DNA of 64,000 nt, from assembly GCF_019392245.1 (NCBI RefSeq), contig NZ_JAHXRL010000002.1, forward strand, positions 124,001-188,000. The letters are read 5' to 3'. Positions 19,948 to 29,683 of the stretch are shown piece after piece. Origin of the DNA: Sulfitobacter sp. CW3. GTDB taxonomy: Bacteria > Pseudomonadota > Alphaproteobacteria > Rhodobacterales > Rhodobacteraceae. Below the pieces are notes generated by a model. It did no database searches. It was given only the letters and a program-made list of their open reading frames with translations, and was not told the DNA's origin. How positions within the stretch are numbered: the first letter of the stretch is position 1; each line of letters begins with the position of its first letter. The position numbers were made by a program, and so were the translations under genes.

Positions 19948-21429
19948 ATGACTGACGCGCCAAAAGGCCAGCAATGGAAGACGCTGGACACTGATCTGCA
20001 CCGCATTTCACGGGTAGAACAAGCCGCAACCTATGCCGCCCGCCCGATGGTCGGCTTTGGGATCGCGCTGGCATTTATCGTGTTTGCGGCCCTTTCTGCG
20101 GGCATCTTCCTTGGCTATTCATCATCCAATTACGTGGTCATCGCCGCGGCGGCCTTTGGGGCCTATATGGCGGTCAATATTGGGGCCAACGACGTTGCCA
20201 ACAATATGGGCCCGGCTGTGGGTGCCAAGGCGCTTAGCATGGGCGGTGCCATTCTGATTGCCGCCATCTGCGAAAGCGCAGGCGCATTGCTGGCCGGGGG
20301 CGATGTTGTATCGACCATCTCAAAGGGGATCATTGATCCGACGTCGGTTGCAGATGCGCAGGTGTTTATCTGGGCGATGATGGCCGCACTTATTTCGTCT
20401 GCTCTTTGGGTCAATCTGGCCACTTGGGTGGGCGCGCCGGTGTCGACAACCCATTCGGTCGTTGGGGGCGTTTTGGGCGCAGGTATCGCTGCTGCTGGCC
20501 TGTCCGCCGTTAATTGGCCCTCGATGGGCATGATCGCCGCAAGCTGGGTGATTTCACCGGTTTTGGGCGGGGTCGTCGCTGCGGGTTTTCTGGCGTTGAT
20601 CAAAGCAAAAATCCTGTACCAAGAAGACAAGATCGCAGCCGCGCGCCGGTGGGTTCCGATTTTGGTGGGCGTTATGGCTGGCGTGTTCGCCACCTATCTG
20701 GCGCTGAAGGGGCTGAAAAAGATCGTTCATATCGACATGGGCATGGCCCTGTTTATCGGTTTGATTCTTGGCATCGTTGCGTATGCCGTGTCACGCCCCG
20801 CGATTTTTCGCGCCTCTGTCGGGATGGAAAACCGCAACAAATCCGTAAAGGTGTTGTTCGGCCTGCCGCTGGTGTTTTCTGCCGCTTTGCTAAGCTTTGC
20901 CCACGGGGCCAATGATGTTGCCAACGCGGTTGGCCCCTTGGCCGCTATTGTTCACGCGTCGGAATTTGGCGGTTTCGAGGCCAAAGTATCCATACCCACA
21001 TGGGTCATGGTGATCGGTGCATTTGGCATCTCGTTCGGGCTGTTTTTGTTCGGGCCGAAACTGATCCGTATGGTCGGCAGCCAGATTACCAAGCTGAACC
21101 CCATGCGCGCCTATTGTGTGGCCCTGTCCGCGGCAATCACGGTGATTGTGGCATCCTGGCTGGGGCTGCCCGTCAGTTCGACCCATATCGCGGTTGGCGG
21201 CGTGTTTGGCGTGGGCTTTTACCGCGAATGGCATATGGAGCGCCGATTGCGCGGGCCCGATGCCACCGTTGTCCGGGTCAAACGCATTGCCGTTGAGGAA
21301 CGCCGCCGCCGCAAGCTGGTACGGCGGTCGCATTTCATGACAATCATTGCCGCTTGGGTGATCACGGTTCCGGCCGCCGCAACCATGTCCGCGCTTATCT
21401 TTGTCGTGCTGACAGCGATTGTTGGCTAG
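19948..21429 (+). CDS. Inorganic phosphate transporter, PiT family
   Basis: Inner-membrane low-affinity phosphate:proton (or cation) symporter of 493 residues with about ten to twelve transmembrane segments. The duplicated PiT signature is clear: GANDVANNMGPAVGAKAL near residue 88 and AHGANDVANAVGPLA near 315. A soluble N-terminal stretch of 30 residues and a basic cytoplasmic loop near the C-terminus complete it. CGGAG at 5 nt supports the ATG at 19948; a GTG 48 nt earlier has no such site. Its TAG stop lies in a CTAG shared with the convergent panE stop. Confidence 0.95.
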   Translation: MTDAPKGQQWKTLDTDLHRISRVEQAATYAARPMVGFGIALAFIVFAALSAGIFLGYSSSNYVVIAAAAFGAYMAVNIGANDVANNMGPAVGAKALSMGGAILIAAICESAGALLAGGDVVSTISKGIIDPTSVADAQVFIWAMMAALISSALWVNLATWVGAPVSTTHSVVGGVLGAGIAAAGLSAVNWPSMGMIAASWVISPVLGGVVAAGFLALIKAKILYQEDKIAAARRWVPILVGVMAGVFATYLALKGLKKIVHIDMGMALFIGLILGIVAYAVSRPAIFRASVGMENRNKSVKVLFGLPLVFSAALLSFAHGANDVANAVGPLAAIVHASEFGGFEAKVSIPTWVMVIGAFGISFGLFLFGPKLIRMVGSQITKLNPMRAYCVALSAAITVIVASWLGLPVSSTHIAVGGVFGVGFYREWHMERRLRGPDATVVRVKRIAVEERRRRKLVRRSHFMTIIAAWVITVPAAATMSALIFVVLTAIVG

Positions 21430-22415
21430 ATATCAGTCGGGGACAGGTGCGGTATCCCCCGCCCTGTGGCCTGATTTATGTGTTGCTGCACGCGCGTGCA
21501 CAGCGGTGTTGGCACTGATTTTTCAGCGCCCAGCCTGATGATCACCCCTTGAAGCGCGTCAATCTCGGTCGGTTTTCCGGCCTCAAGATCATAGGACATC
21601 GACGTGCGCGCCGTGGGATCGATGGTAAGCATCTTGGCCGCGACCCGCTGAAAGATCGGCGTTGGAAGGCGCAAAACCCATGGGATCAACCCCGATGGCA
21701 AGGGCGTCGAGGATCGCGTTTGAATGCCATGCGCCTTCAACACGTTTAACGCCTCGACCATCTGTGCGGCCATGACCAAGCGCCAAGGACGGCTGAGCAG
21801 TTGCGCCTGAAGCGTCAAACCGGACAAAGCATTCAGTGCATTGTTCAAATTGATTAGCAGCTTGCCCCATTGGACCGCCGCAATATCATCGCTGTTTTCA
21901 AATACCAGATCAGGTTGTGACAGATGGTCGGCCAACGGCGTCTGGCCCGCCTCTATCACAATATCACCGCTGGTAGAACGATGATACGAACCCGCACCCA
22001 CAGGCACCACGTTGAACGGGACCATGCCGGCGCGCACATCATGGGCTGGCAGGATGTTTCGCAGCGTCTGCGCCGCCTCCATCCCGTTTTGAAGGCTGAT
22101 CACAACCGCGTCTTTGGGCGCGTTCCGGTTGATTTCATGCGCCATCGCGGCAGTATCTGCGGTCTTGACCGTCACCAAAACCAACGCCGCTGTTTTCAGG
22201 CAATTTGGGTCATCCGTCAGCGTCAGGTCTTGCGCGCGCACATCCACATCCAACCCGCCAAAATCCGTCAGGTGCAGGCCGTTTTCGGTGATCTCATCCA
22301 TGACACGGCGGCGCGCAAGCAGGGTCACATCATGACCGCGCGCCGCCAAAAGACCGCCCACAAAGCAACCGATCGCCCCTGCACCCGCAACGACGACAGG
22401 TTGCTGCGAGGTCAT
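21426..22415 (-). CDS. panE: 2-dehydropantoate 2-reductase
   Basis: NADPH-dependent ketopantoate reductase of 329 residues in pantothenate and CoA synthesis. The N-terminal [20 protein letters not shown] is the nucleotide-binding loop, LVTVKTAD and SLQNGMEAA hold the conserved lysine and asparagine, and [15 protein letters not shown] near residue 180 contains the catalytic lysine. Members of this family may also reduce other 2-keto acids. The ATG overlaps the argF stop (ATGA), so it is co-translated with the arginine genes. Confidence 0.87.
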   Translation of the reverse strand: MTSQQPVVVAGAGAIGCFVGGLLAARGHDVTLLARRRVMDEITENGLHLTDFGGLDVDVRAQDLTLTDDPNCLKTAALVLVTVKTADTAAMAHEINRNAPKDAVVISLQNGMEAAQTLRNILPAHDVRAGMVPFNVVPVGAGSYHRSTSGDIVIEAGQTPLADHLSQPDLVFENSDDIAAVQWGKLLINLNNALNALSGLTLQAQLLSRPWRLVMAAQMVEALNVLKAHGIQTRSSTPLPSGLIPWVLRLPTPIFQRVAAKMLTIDPTARTSMSYDLEAGKPTEIDALQGVIIRLGAEKSVPTPLCTRVQQHINQATGRGIPHLSPTDI

Positions 22416-23317
22416 TTACCCAAGCACCAGCGCATGATCGATTTTTGCGCGTGCAGCCGGTTTTCAGCCTCGTCAAAGATCACCGAATTGGGGCCATCCA
22501 TAACCGCGCTTGTCACCTCGTCATCGCGGTGGGCAGGCAAGCAGTGCATGAACAGGGCGTCAGGCTTGGCCTTGGACATCAACCCATCGTTCACCTGATA
22601 GCCGCGCAACTGATTGTGACGGCGTTCACGCGCGGATTGCGGGTCATGCATGGAAACCCATGTATCGGTGACAACCAGATCTGCGCCTTCGACCGCTTTG
22701 TTCGGATCACGTTCGGTGGTGTAGAGGCCGTTCAAGGCAGGTTCGGGATCTAGCGTTGGCGGGCCGGTAAAGACCAGGTCAAAGTCAAAGCTTTTGGCCG
22801 CATGGGCAAAACTCGCAAAGACATTGTTGCCGTCGCCGGACCAGACGACCTTTTTCCCTTTGATCGGGCCGTTATGTTCCTCGAACGTCATGATATCGGC
22901 CATGATCTGGCAGGGATGCGTGCGGTTGGTCAGCCCGTTGATCACCGGAACGCTGGCGTATTCGGCCATTTCCAAAAGCGTCGCTTCTTCGAAGGTGCGG
23001 ATCATGATCAGGTCGACATAGCGTGACAGTACACGGGCTGTGTCGGCGATGGTTTCACCGTGACCCAGTTGCATGTCTGCGCCGGACAGAACCATGGTTT
23101 GGCCACCCATCTGGCGCACACCAACATCAAAGCTGACGCGGGTACGGGTCGATGGTTTTTCGAATATCAGCGCGACCATGTGGTCTTTGAGAGGTTGTTC
23201 GTCGTCAGGCGCACCGCGCGGGCGGCCCTGACGGTCTGCCTTCATTGCGGCGGCGTTGTCGATGATCCCGCGCAGTTCGGCGGGGTCGGTTTGGTGAATG
23301 TCGAGAAAATGTTTCAT
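22412..23317 (-). CDS. argF: Ornithine carbamoyltransferase
   Basis: Makes citrulline from ornithine and carbamoyl phosphate in arginine synthesis. Of 301 residues; motifs are [12 protein letters not shown] (carbamoyl phosphate, near 52-63), THPCQIMAD (near 131) and [12 protein letters not shown] (ornithine loop with the catalytic cysteine, near 263). The start [10 protein letters not shown] is canonical, with AGAAG 8 nt before it; a longer frame upstream belongs to the argD-argF spacer. It follows argD on the same strand, a classical alphaproteobacterial pair. Confidence 0.97.
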   Translation of the reverse strand: MKHFLDIHQTDPAELRGIIDNAAAMKADRQGRPRGAPDDEQPLKDHMVALIFEKPSTRTRVSFDVGVRQMGGQTMVLSGADMQLGHGETIADTARVLSRYVDLIMIRTFEEATLLEMAEYASVPVINGLTNRTHPCQIMADIMTFEEHNGPIKGKKVVWSGDGNNVFASFAHAAKSFDFDLVFTGPPTLDPEPALNGLYTTERDPNKAVEGADLVVTDTWVSMHDPQSARERRHNQLRGYQVNDGLMSKAKPDALFMHCLPAHRDDEVTSAVMDGPNSVIFDEAENRLHAQKSIMRWCLGK

Positions 23318-23340
23318 AGGTAATTCTTCTGTTTGAAAGG

Positions 23341-23375
23341 ACGGGGGGCCAGCCCCCCGAACCCCCCGGAGTTTA
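23341..23375 (-). repeat. GC-rich 3'-flank element after argD (copy 1)
   Basis: Read on the minus strand it begins TAAACTCCGGGGGG, then a G-tract and GGGGGGCTGGCCCCCC palindrome, starting 17 nt after the argD stop. Nearly the same sequence, in the same relative orientation and at 16 nt from a stop codon, is found at 55272-55305. It could fold into a strong hairpin in the argD-argF transcript. Confidence 0.65.
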
Positions 23376-23391
23376 TTGGGCAAAATGAAGA

Positions 23392-24567
23392 TCAGGCCGT
23401 TTCAAGGCTGCTTGCGGTTTTGTCGAGCCGCGCAATCGCTTCGGCGATTTCTTCATCGGTAATTGTCAGGGGTGGCAGCAGGCGGATCACATTATCGGCA
23501 GCAGGTACGGTGACGATTTCGTGTTTATAGCCCGCCGCGACCACATCGCTGTTCGTTGCTTTGCATTTCAGACCCAACATGAGCCCGGCACCGCGAACGG
23601 ATTCGAAGATATCGGGGTGGTTGGCTACAAGACCTTCAAGCTTTTGACGGATCATGCTGGCCTTGCGGTTGACCTCGGCCAGAAAGGCCGGATCGCCAAT
23701 GATATCAATGACCGCATTACCGACGGCGCAGGCCAAAGGGTTACCGCCATAGGTGGACCCGTGGGTGCCCGCCGTCATACCTGATGCCGCGTCTTCGGTG
23801 GCAAGCACCGCGCCCAAGGGGAAGCCACCACCGATTCCTTTGGCGACCATCATGATGTCGGGTGTGATGCCCGCCCATTCGTGGGCAAAAAGCTTGCCGG
23901 TCCGGCCGACGCCGCATTGTACCTCGTCCAGGATAAGAAGGATGCCGTGTTCATCACAGAGTGCACGCATCTCTTTCAGGCTTTGATCCGGGACAGGGCG
24001 AATGCCGCCCTCACCTTGGATCGGTTCGATCATAATCGCAGCCGTAGTGTCGGTAATCGCGGCTTTAAGCGCGTCTTCATCGCCAAACTCGAGATGTATG
24101 AACCCCGGCAGGAGCGGGCCAAACCCCTTGATCATTTTTTCGGACCCGGCAGCCGCAATCCCCGCAGAGGAACGACCGTGAAACGAGCCGGAGAAAGTGA
24201 TAATTTCGACCCGGTCGGGCTGCCCTTTGTCGTAGAAATATTTGCGCGCCATTTTCACGGCCAGCTCGCAGGATTCTGTGCCCGAGTTGGTGAAAAACAC
24301 GGTGTCAGCAAAGCTGAGGTCGACGAGTTTATCGGCGAGCGCCTGTTGCTGGGGTATTTGATACAAGTTTGAGGTGTGCCAAAGCTTGCCCGCCTGTTCC
24401 GTCAGCGCTGCGACCAACGCAGGGTTGGCATGGCCTAACGCGTTAACGGCGATGCCTGCGCCCAAATCCAGAAATCGGCGGCCGTCTTCCTCGATCAGCC
24501 AGCTGCCTTCGCCTTTGACAAAGCTAAGGGGCGCACGGGAATAGGTCGGCAGAACAGATGGGATCAT
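23392..24567 (-). CDS. argD: Acetylornithine / aspartate-family aminotransferase
   Basis: PLP enzyme of 391 residues, class III, that aminates N-acetylglutamate semialdehyde in arginine synthesis (and often succinyldiaminopimelate in lysine synthesis). Motifs: [19 protein letters not shown] (phosphate-binding, near 95-113), [16 protein letters not shown] (near 210) and [15 protein letters not shown] with the PLP lysine near 240. AAGGA is 8 nt before the ATG at 24567. argF follows on the same strand after 74 nt, which supports the arginine role. Confidence 0.94.
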   Translation of the reverse strand: MIPSVLPTYSRAPLSFVKGEGSWLIEEDGRRFLDLGAGIAVNALGHANPALVAALTEQAGKLWHTSNLYQIPQQQALADKLVDLSFADTVFFTNSGTESCELAVKMARKYFYDKGQPDRVEIITFSGSFHGRSSAGIAAAGSEKMIKGFGPLLPGFIHLEFGDEDALKAAITDTTAAIMIEPIQGEGGIRPVPDQSLKEMRALCDEHGILLILDEVQCGVGRTGKLFAHEWAGITPDIMMVAKGIGGGFPLGAVLATEDAASGMTAGTHGSTYGGNPLACAVGNAVIDIIGDPAFLAEVNRKASMIRQKLEGLVANHPDIFESVRGAGLMLGLKCKATNSDVVAAGYKHEIVTVPAADNVIRLLPPLTITDEEIAEAIARLDKTASSLETA

Positions 24568-24994
24568 CGGGATCATCCTTGTGGGGTTGGCCGCATCAAA
24601 GCCACAAAAGGCCATGGGAGGCGGAAAGGGTCAATGGAATTCAGGGGGTTTTTGCGGATTATTACCGCATATGATCAATCGCACCCCACGACAGGGATGG
24701 CGAAGCTAGGTCAGCTTTGGCGTCGTCGCGAAATATGTGCTACGCAATTCATCATGCGGATTTGTTAATCGAATGGGGCGATATTGCATAGCGTAAATTT
24801 TGCCGCCCCCTGTGTTTTCGGTCGATTTGGGTCAAAGAGTTCGATTTTGATGTGGTTTTGCAGCCCCGATTAGGCCCACAAGCCCCCCAAACGCTGCTTC
24901 GCGCCTTGCACCCAAGCTGTCAGTGATTAGTATAGGGACTTGAGATTTTCCAAGGCGGTCCGGAATGGGGCCGCTTTTTAGCTAAGGACGCCAA
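24568..24994. other. 427-nt divergent intergenic region, argD / gcrA
   Basis: No protein gene is convincing here. The left part holds the argD leader and a small palindrome TGCGG-attatta-CCGCA (24653-24669 region). The right end contains the candidate gcrA promoter annotated separately. I see no tRNA, riboswitch or repeat of the kinds found elsewhere in the window. Confidence 0.5.
24906..24933 (+). promoter_or_regulatory. Candidate sigma-70 promoter of gcrA
   Basis: TTGCAC (24906-24911) and TAGTAT (24928-24933) are separated by 16 nt and lie about 60 nt before the gcrA ATG, which itself has AAGGA at 7 nt. This fits a housekeeping promoter; no GANTC methylation site of CcrM was noticed in the immediate region. 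Confidence 0.4.
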
Positions 24995-25570
24995 ATGTCT
25001 TGGACTGATGACCGCGTAGAAATTTTGAAGAAAATGTGGGGCGAAGGCCAATCTGCCAGCCAGATCGCAAAAGAACTGGGCGGCGTCACCCGCAATGCCG
25101 TGATCGGCAAGGTTCACCGTCTGGGCCTGTCAAATCGCACAACGACCGGTGCGGCCGCACCTGCCACCGCAGCCCCCAAGGCCGAGGCCAAGCCGAAGCC
25201 CGCCGCGAAGGCTGCCGTGAAGCCGAAGGCCGAGCCGAAAGAAGAAGAGGTCGAGGCCGCACCCGCCCCACGGTCCAATCTGCCGGCACGCGCCAAGATC
25301 ATTCCAGCAGGCCAACCCCTGCCACCACAGCCATCGGCCAACGAGATCAGCCCCGAGGCCTTGGCCAAGGTAAGCGAGATCGAAAAGAAATCGAAAAAAA
25401 TCGGTCTGATGGACCTTACAGAGCGTACCTGCAAATGGCCCGTTGGCGATCCTGCGACGGATGATTTCTGGTTCTGCGGTCTGCCTGTTCAACAAGGCAA
25501 ACCTTACTGCGAGGCCCACGTTGGCGTGGCATTCCAACCAATGAGCGCACGCCGCGACCGTCGCCGTTAA
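24995..25570 (+). CDS. gcrA: Cell-cycle regulator GcrA
   Basis: Alphaproteobacterial sigma-70 cofactor of 191 residues that acts at promoters carrying CcrM-methylated GANTC sites. The N-terminal DNA-binding domain (residues 1-45) reads SWTDDRVEILKKMWGEGQSA and NAVIGKVHRLGLSNR. A low-complexity Ala/Pro/Lys/Glu linker covers roughly 48-95, and the C-terminal RNA-polymerase-binding domain has TCKWPVGDP, FWFCGLP and PYCEAHVGVAF. The domain order and cysteines match GcrA fully. A clear terminator follows. Confidence 0.95.
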   Translation: MSWTDDRVEILKKMWGEGQSASQIAKELGGVTRNAVIGKVHRLGLSNRTTTGAAAPATAAPKAEAKPKPAAKAAVKPKAEPKEEEVEAAPAPRSNLPARAKIIPAGQPLPPQPSANEISPEALAKVSEIEKKSKKIGLMDLTERTCKWPVGDPATDDFWFCGLPVQQGKPYCEAHVGVAFQPMSARRDRRR

Positions 25571-25596
25571 GAACATGATTAGTTTCAGATGACATG

Positions 25597-25624
25597 AGGG
25601 GGCTTTTTGGCCCCCTTTATTTTT
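25597..25624 (+). terminator. Rho-independent terminator of gcrA
   Basis: AGGGGGC (25597-25603) pairs with GCCCCCT (25610-25616) across a TTTTTG loop, followed by TTATTTTT. It lies 27 nt after the gcrA stop and faces the end of the convergent acetyltransferase gene. Confidence 0.85.
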
Positions 25625-25644
25625 GCCCGACGCCTGCCGCGAGA

Positions 25645-26229
25645 CTAGCCTGCAGCGGTCTTGCCACGCCGATCATTGCGCAATTGGGCATAGAGTACGT
25701 GATTGCGCCAGCGGCCATCGATCTGCAGATAGCTTTGCGCGACACCCTCGTATTTGAACCCTGTCTTTTCCAGCAAGCCGCGCGATGCGACGTTCTCGGG
25801 CAGGCAGGCCGCCTCGATCCGGCTTAGGTCCAGACGCGTAAACGCATGGTGTACGGTCGCCTCTATCGCCTCGCGCATATAGCCGCGGCGCGCGAACCTT
25901 TCGCCGGTCCAATAGCCAAGCGTGCCAGCCTGTGCCGGCCCCCTGCGAATATTATCAAGGGTGATGGCCCCGATCAGCACATTGTCTTTGCGCCGGATCA
26001 TAAACAGCGGCAACGCCGTGCCCCCTGTCACAGAACGCGACGCCCAATACACCCGGTTGGTAAACGACTTGCGCGACAGGTGATCGCTGGCCCAAGAGGG
26101 CTCCCACCCGGAGAGATAATCAATGCTATCGGCGCGCAACGTGGCCCAAGACCGGAAATCGGAATGGATCGGAGGGCGCAAAGTCAGCCGCTCCGTCTCA
26201 ATCGCGAGTTTCCGTTTGACCAATAGCAT
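25645..26229 (-). CDS. GNAT acetyltransferase, RimJ/RimL-like
   Basis: Acetyltransferase of 194 residues resembling ribosomal-protein-alanine acetyltransferases. It begins with IETERLTLRPPIHSDF, the usual RimJ/RimL first strand, has LGYWTGERFARRGYMREA as CoA-binding segment (near 113-130) and ends the fold with ENVASRGLLEKTGFKYEG. Its ATG overlaps the stop of the M16 peptidase gene by one base (TGATG), so it is the last gene of the long leftward operon. Whether it acetylates a ribosomal protein is not shown. Confidence 0.86.
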   Translation of the reverse strand: MLLVKRKLAIETERLTLRPPIHSDFRSWATLRADSIDYLSGWEPSWASDHLSRKSFTNRVYWASRSVTGGTALPLFMIRRKDNVLIGAITLDNIRRGPAQAGTLGYWTGERFARRGYMREAIEATVHHAFTRLDLSRIEAACLPENVASRGLLEKTGFKYEGVAQSYLQIDGRWRNHVLYAQLRNDRRGKTAAG

Positions 26230-27491
26230 CAGGCAGCGCGACGCTCTTGTAGGGCTTCCAGGGTTGGTGCCGCTTCGACCGGGCCATAAAGCGCCAAGGC
26301 AGCCGGAGCGGTTGACGCCATCTGCTGGGCGAAATCGCGCACATCACCTGTGGTCACGGCATCGATCTGCGCAATCGTTTCCTCCAGTGGCGGAATGCGG
26401 TCCCAAATCTGCATCAGCCGTGCAAGGCGTTCGGCGCGGTTCGACGGGCTTTCCAGCCCCATCAGCAATCCGGCTTTCATTTGCGCCCGTGCGCGTGCGA
26501 CCTCGGCGGGTGACATGTCGGATGCCGCGCGCTTCATCTCGTCGACGGTGATGCCCGCCAATTCAGGGAGTTGTTCACCGCTGGTGCCTGCATAGATCGT
26601 CATCATGCCGGTGTCGGCATAGGCCCCCGCTTGGGCAAAGATCGTATAGCACAGACCACGGTTTTCGCGAATTTCCTGAAACAGCCGGCTGGACATACCA
26701 CCGCCAAGCGCGGAGGCATAGATTTGCGCGACATAGATATCATCGGCGCGGTAGCCGGGGGATTCAAAGCCAAGAGCAAAATGGGCCTGCTCAAGAGGTT
26801 TGATCTGGCGAACCTCGCCCCCGGAAAATTTAGCAGCATCAACATCGAACAGCGGCTTTGACGGCATGTCACCGAACAGTTTCTCGGCAAGGCGCACGAT
26901 TTCGTCGTGATCCACAGCCCCTGCCGCTGACAGGATCATCTGTTCAGGGCCGTAATGCTGCGCGATGAAACCCGACAGGTCCTCGCGGGTGAAATTCGAC
27001 ACACGCTCTTGCGGGCCAAGAATGGTGCGGCCCAGTGGTTGATTTGGATACGCCTCTTCCTGCAACCAGTCAAAGATCACGTCGTCAGGCGTGTCCAAGG
27101 CTTGGCCGATCTCTTGCAGGATCACGCCGCGTTCAACCTCGATCTCGTTTTTGTCCAACACAGGGTTGCGCAAAATATCCGCGATCACATCCAGCCCAAG
27201 GGCCACATCGTTTTCCAGCACACGCACATAATAGGCAGTCACCTCGCGCGAGGTATAGGCGTTGATATACCCGCCAACGTCCTCGATCGCCTCGGCAATC
27301 TGTAGCGATGTGCGTTTGGCGGTTCCCTTGAACGCCATATGCTCAAGAAAATGCGCGATGCCGTTTTGTTTCGGTGTCTCATGACGCGCACCTGCCGTCA
27401 CCCACACCCCGATTGAGGCAGAGGCGAGACCGGGCATATGCTCTGTTACGATGCGAAACCCGTTGGACAGGCGGTGTTGTTGCAAACTCAC
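26229..27491 (-). CDS. M16 family zinc metallopeptidase (processing-peptidase-like)
   Basis: Insulinase/pitrilysin-family protein of 420 residues. The inverted zinc motif HFLEH is at residues 47-51 with the downstream glutamate in the EIEVERGVILQEI segment near 125, so the protein should be catalytically competent. Length and single-copy form resemble the mitochondrial processing peptidase beta subunit and its alphaproteobacterial relatives. No signal peptide is visible. It overlaps thrC by 4 nt upstream and the acetyltransferase by 1 nt downstream. Natural substrate unknown. Confidence 0.92.
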   Translation of the reverse strand: MSLQQHRLSNGFRIVTEHMPGLASASIGVWVTAGARHETPKQNGIAHFLEHMAFKGTAKRTSLQIAEAIEDVGGYINAYTSREVTAYYVRVLENDVALGLDVIADILRNPVLDKNEIEVERGVILQEIGQALDTPDDVIFDWLQEEAYPNQPLGRTILGPQERVSNFTREDLSGFIAQHYGPEQMILSAAGAVDHDEIVRLAEKLFGDMPSKPLFDVDAAKFSGGEVRQIKPLEQAHFALGFESPGYRADDIYVAQIYASALGGGMSSRLFQEIRENRGLCYTIFAQAGAYADTGMMTIYAGTSGEQLPELAGITVDEMKRAASDMSPAEVARARAQMKAGLLMGLESPSNRAERLARLMQIWDRIPPLEETIAQIDAVTTGDVRDFAQQMASTAPAALALYGPVEAAPTLEALQERRAA

Positions 27492-28876
27492 TGGGCGATG
27501 CCCCCTTTGATGATGTCCTTGAGGGCTGCCAGATCGTTTGGCACGCGGGTCACGCGTTCCTCGCGGTCGAATAAATCAGCCATATGGGGTGGCAATGGCG
27601 GGCGCACACCTGTTGCAGCCTCGACCGCGTCGGGGAATTTGGCCGGATGCGCTGTGGCCAATGTGATCATGGGGGTCGCCGGATCACGCAACGCTTGGGC
27701 AACGCGGACCCCGATGGCGGAATGCGGGCACAGCAGTTCGTTGGTGTTGGCGTAAAATTCCTTGATCGTGGCCGATGTTTCCTGTTCCGAGACGCGGTCA
27801 GACTTGTAGGTGTTTTGCAGGTCGCGCAGGGCATTGTCGCCCACGTCAAAGCCACCATTGGCAAGATCGTCCATCAAGCCGTTGATCGCGTCACTGTCCT
27901 GCCCATAGGCAAAATACAACGCGCGTTCAAAGTTCGAGCTGACCTGAATATCCATCGACGGGCTGATCGACGGATGGACCTCGCCCTTGTGATAGCCACC
28001 TGTGGTCAGGCAGCGGTGCAGGATATCGTTTTGGTTTGTCGCCACCACCAGATCGGCAATCGGCAGGCCCATCTCGCGGGCGATGTAGCCTGCGAAAATG
28101 TCGCCAAAGTTGCCGGTTGGAACGGTAAAGCTGACCTTACGATCCAGCGCGCCCATCGCCAGCCCTGCGGTGAAGTAGTAAACAACCTGCGCCAGCACAC
28201 GGCCCCAGTTGATGCTGTTCACGCCAGCCAGCTTTACGCCGTCGCGGAATTCGTGGTCGTTGAACATGTCCTTGAGGCGGGCCTGACAATCGTCAAAATC
28301 GCCGTCCAACGCCAAGGCATGCACGTTGCTTTCCGATGGGGTGGTCATCTGGCGGCGCTGCACGTCGGACACGCGGCCATGCGGGTACAAAATGAACACG
28401 TCGACATTATCCAAACCGCGGAATGCCTCGATCGCGGCCGATCCCGTGTCGCCAGAGGTCGCGCCGACGATGGTCACGCGGTCGCCCTTGCGCGACAGAA
28501 CCGCCTGAAACATCTGGCCGATCAATTGCATGGCGAAATCTTTGAACGCCAGCGTGGGGCCGTGGAACAGTTCCAGCAAGAAATGCCCCTGATCCAGCTG
28601 CACCAAAGGCGCGCGGACCGTGTGGTTGAACCCGGCATAGGCATTGGCAATCAACTGCTTGAATTCTGCATCCGTGAAGGTGTCACCGATAAAGGGGCGC
28701 ATCACTTTGAATGCGACGTCTTCATAGGACATCGTCGCCATTTCGGTCAGGTCTTCGCGCGACAGCGTCGGGATCGTTTCCGGCACATACAGCCCACCAT
28801 CACGGGCAAGCCCTGTCAGCAGTGCTTCTTCGAAATTCAGAACGGGGGCAGCTCCACGAGTAGATACATAACGCAT
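27488..28876 (-). CDS. thrC: Threonine synthase
   Basis: PLP enzyme of 462 residues converting O-phosphohomoserine to threonine. The start MRYVSTRG and the PLP lysine motif LAFKDFAMQLIGQMF near residue 110 identify the longer class II form. GATSGDTGSAAIEAF near 140-154 binds the phosphate. No Shine-Dalgarno sequence precedes the ATG; being 8 nt after surf1 it may be translated by readthrough ribosomes. Its presence at the end of the cox operon is a conserved arrangement, not a functional link. Confidence 0.95.
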   Translation of the reverse strand: MRYVSTRGAAPVLNFEEALLTGLARDGGLYVPETIPTLSREDLTEMATMSYEDVAFKVMRPFIGDTFTDAEFKQLIANAYAGFNHTVRAPLVQLDQGHFLLELFHGPTLAFKDFAMQLIGQMFQAVLSRKGDRVTIVGATSGDTGSAAIEAFRGLDNVDVFILYPHGRVSDVQRRQMTTPSESNVHALALDGDFDDCQARLKDMFNDHEFRDGVKLAGVNSINWGRVLAQVVYYFTAGLAMGALDRKVSFTVPTGNFGDIFAGYIAREMGLPIADLVVATNQNDILHRCLTTGGYHKGEVHPSISPSMDIQVSSNFERALYFAYGQDSDAINGLMDDLANGGFDVGDNALRDLQNTYKSDRVSEQETSATIKEFYANTNELLCPHSAIGVRVAQALRDPATPMITLATAHPAKFPDAVEAATGVRPPLPPHMADLFDREERVTRVPNDLAALKDIIKGGIAQ

Positions 28877-28884
28877 AAGGAAGG

Positions 28885-29565
28885 TCAGCTTTCGACTTTG
28901 GATGCGCCACGGGGGCGCAGGAAAAATAGGCTCATGCCAAGCCAGATGGCGGCAAGAGAGAACCAGGTGATCGCGTATTGCAAGTGATCATTCGGGATAC
29001 GGGCCGTATCAACTGGCAGGGCGCTTACCCCAGGCTCCCGAACAGAGCTTGACCGTGCCACCAACAAGATCGGTAGGGTTTGCAAGGCACCGGCCATTGC
29101 ATCGACATCGCGGGCGAACCAAATATTGGCATTCATATCGGGCGCAGGGGTAAAGCCGTCGGTTTCTTGGGGCCATTGCAGATTGCCAATGACAGATGCA
29201 GGACCGATGGCCCGTTCGGTGTCTTTGGCGGTGGCAAGGGCAAAGCCGCGATCGACCATGATCTCGCGACCGTCTTGCAATTCGAACGGCGCGATAATGC
29301 GGTAGCCTGCACCGATGTCCTTTTGCGAAACCAGCACGTGAATTTCGCCATCGCCCATGACGCCATCGGCGACAATCGGCAGGTATGCATCGGTTTGCGG
29401 ATCGACGGTTTCAGGCAGGGCAACAGGTGTTGCGGTGATACGCGCGTTGATATCAGCGATGATCGCCTGTTTCCAAGCAAGCCGCTGTACCTGCCAGACC
29501 CCAAGCGAGATCAGGATAGCAGCCCCCCCAAGGCCGATAATCAGCAGGAATAGCGTGCGGCGCAT
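28885..29565 (-). CDS. SURF1 family cytochrome oxidase assembly protein
   Basis: Inner-membrane protein of 226 residues with one helix at each end (residues 4-25 and about 197-217) and a periplasmic domain between, the exact SURF1 layout. It helps insert haem a into subunit I of aa3-type oxidase. LGVWQVQRLAWKQ after the first helix and YAITWFSLAAIWLG at the second are family motifs. It follows ctaE on the same strand after a 118-nt spacer holding a hairpin. Confidence 0.93.
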   Translation of the reverse strand: MRRTLFLLIIGLGGAAILISLGVWQVQRLAWKQAIIADINARITATPVALPETVDPQTDAYLPIVADGVMGDGEIHVLVSQKDIGAGYRIIAPFELQDGREIMVDRGFALATAKDTERAIGPASVIGNLQWPQETDGFTPAPDMNANIWFARDVDAMAGALQTLPILLVARSSSVREPGVSALPVDTARIPNDHLQYAITWFSLAAIWLGMSLFFLRPRGASKVES

Positions 29566-29608
29566 ACGGCTCTCTTGTGGTTGGTTACCGCCCGGGCAAC
29601 ATCAAGAC

Positions 29609-29636
29609 AAAGGCGCGCAAGGTTGCCCTTACGCGC
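29609..29636 (-). terminator. Hairpin between ctaE and surf1
   Basis: On the minus strand AGGCGCG and CGCGCCT form a 7-bp stem around a loop with a smaller AAGG/CCTT pairing, followed by TTGTCTT. It may act as a weak terminator or processing site that lowers surf1-thrC expression relative to the structural cox genes. Confidence 0.4.
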
Positions 29637-29683
29637 CTGTTGCTTTTAGTGATTACCTGCCGGTTTGCAAGCAGGCGGGGCGC

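Noticed and set aside
24653..24669. Small palindrome TGCGG-attatta-CCGCA upstream of argD considered as terminator or riboswitch part
   Set aside because: Short stem, no T-run and no surrounding conserved structure.
27584..28987. A 467-codon plus-strand open frame opposite thrC
   Set aside because: Antisense shadow of threonine synthase, without motifs, running past both conserved gene ends.
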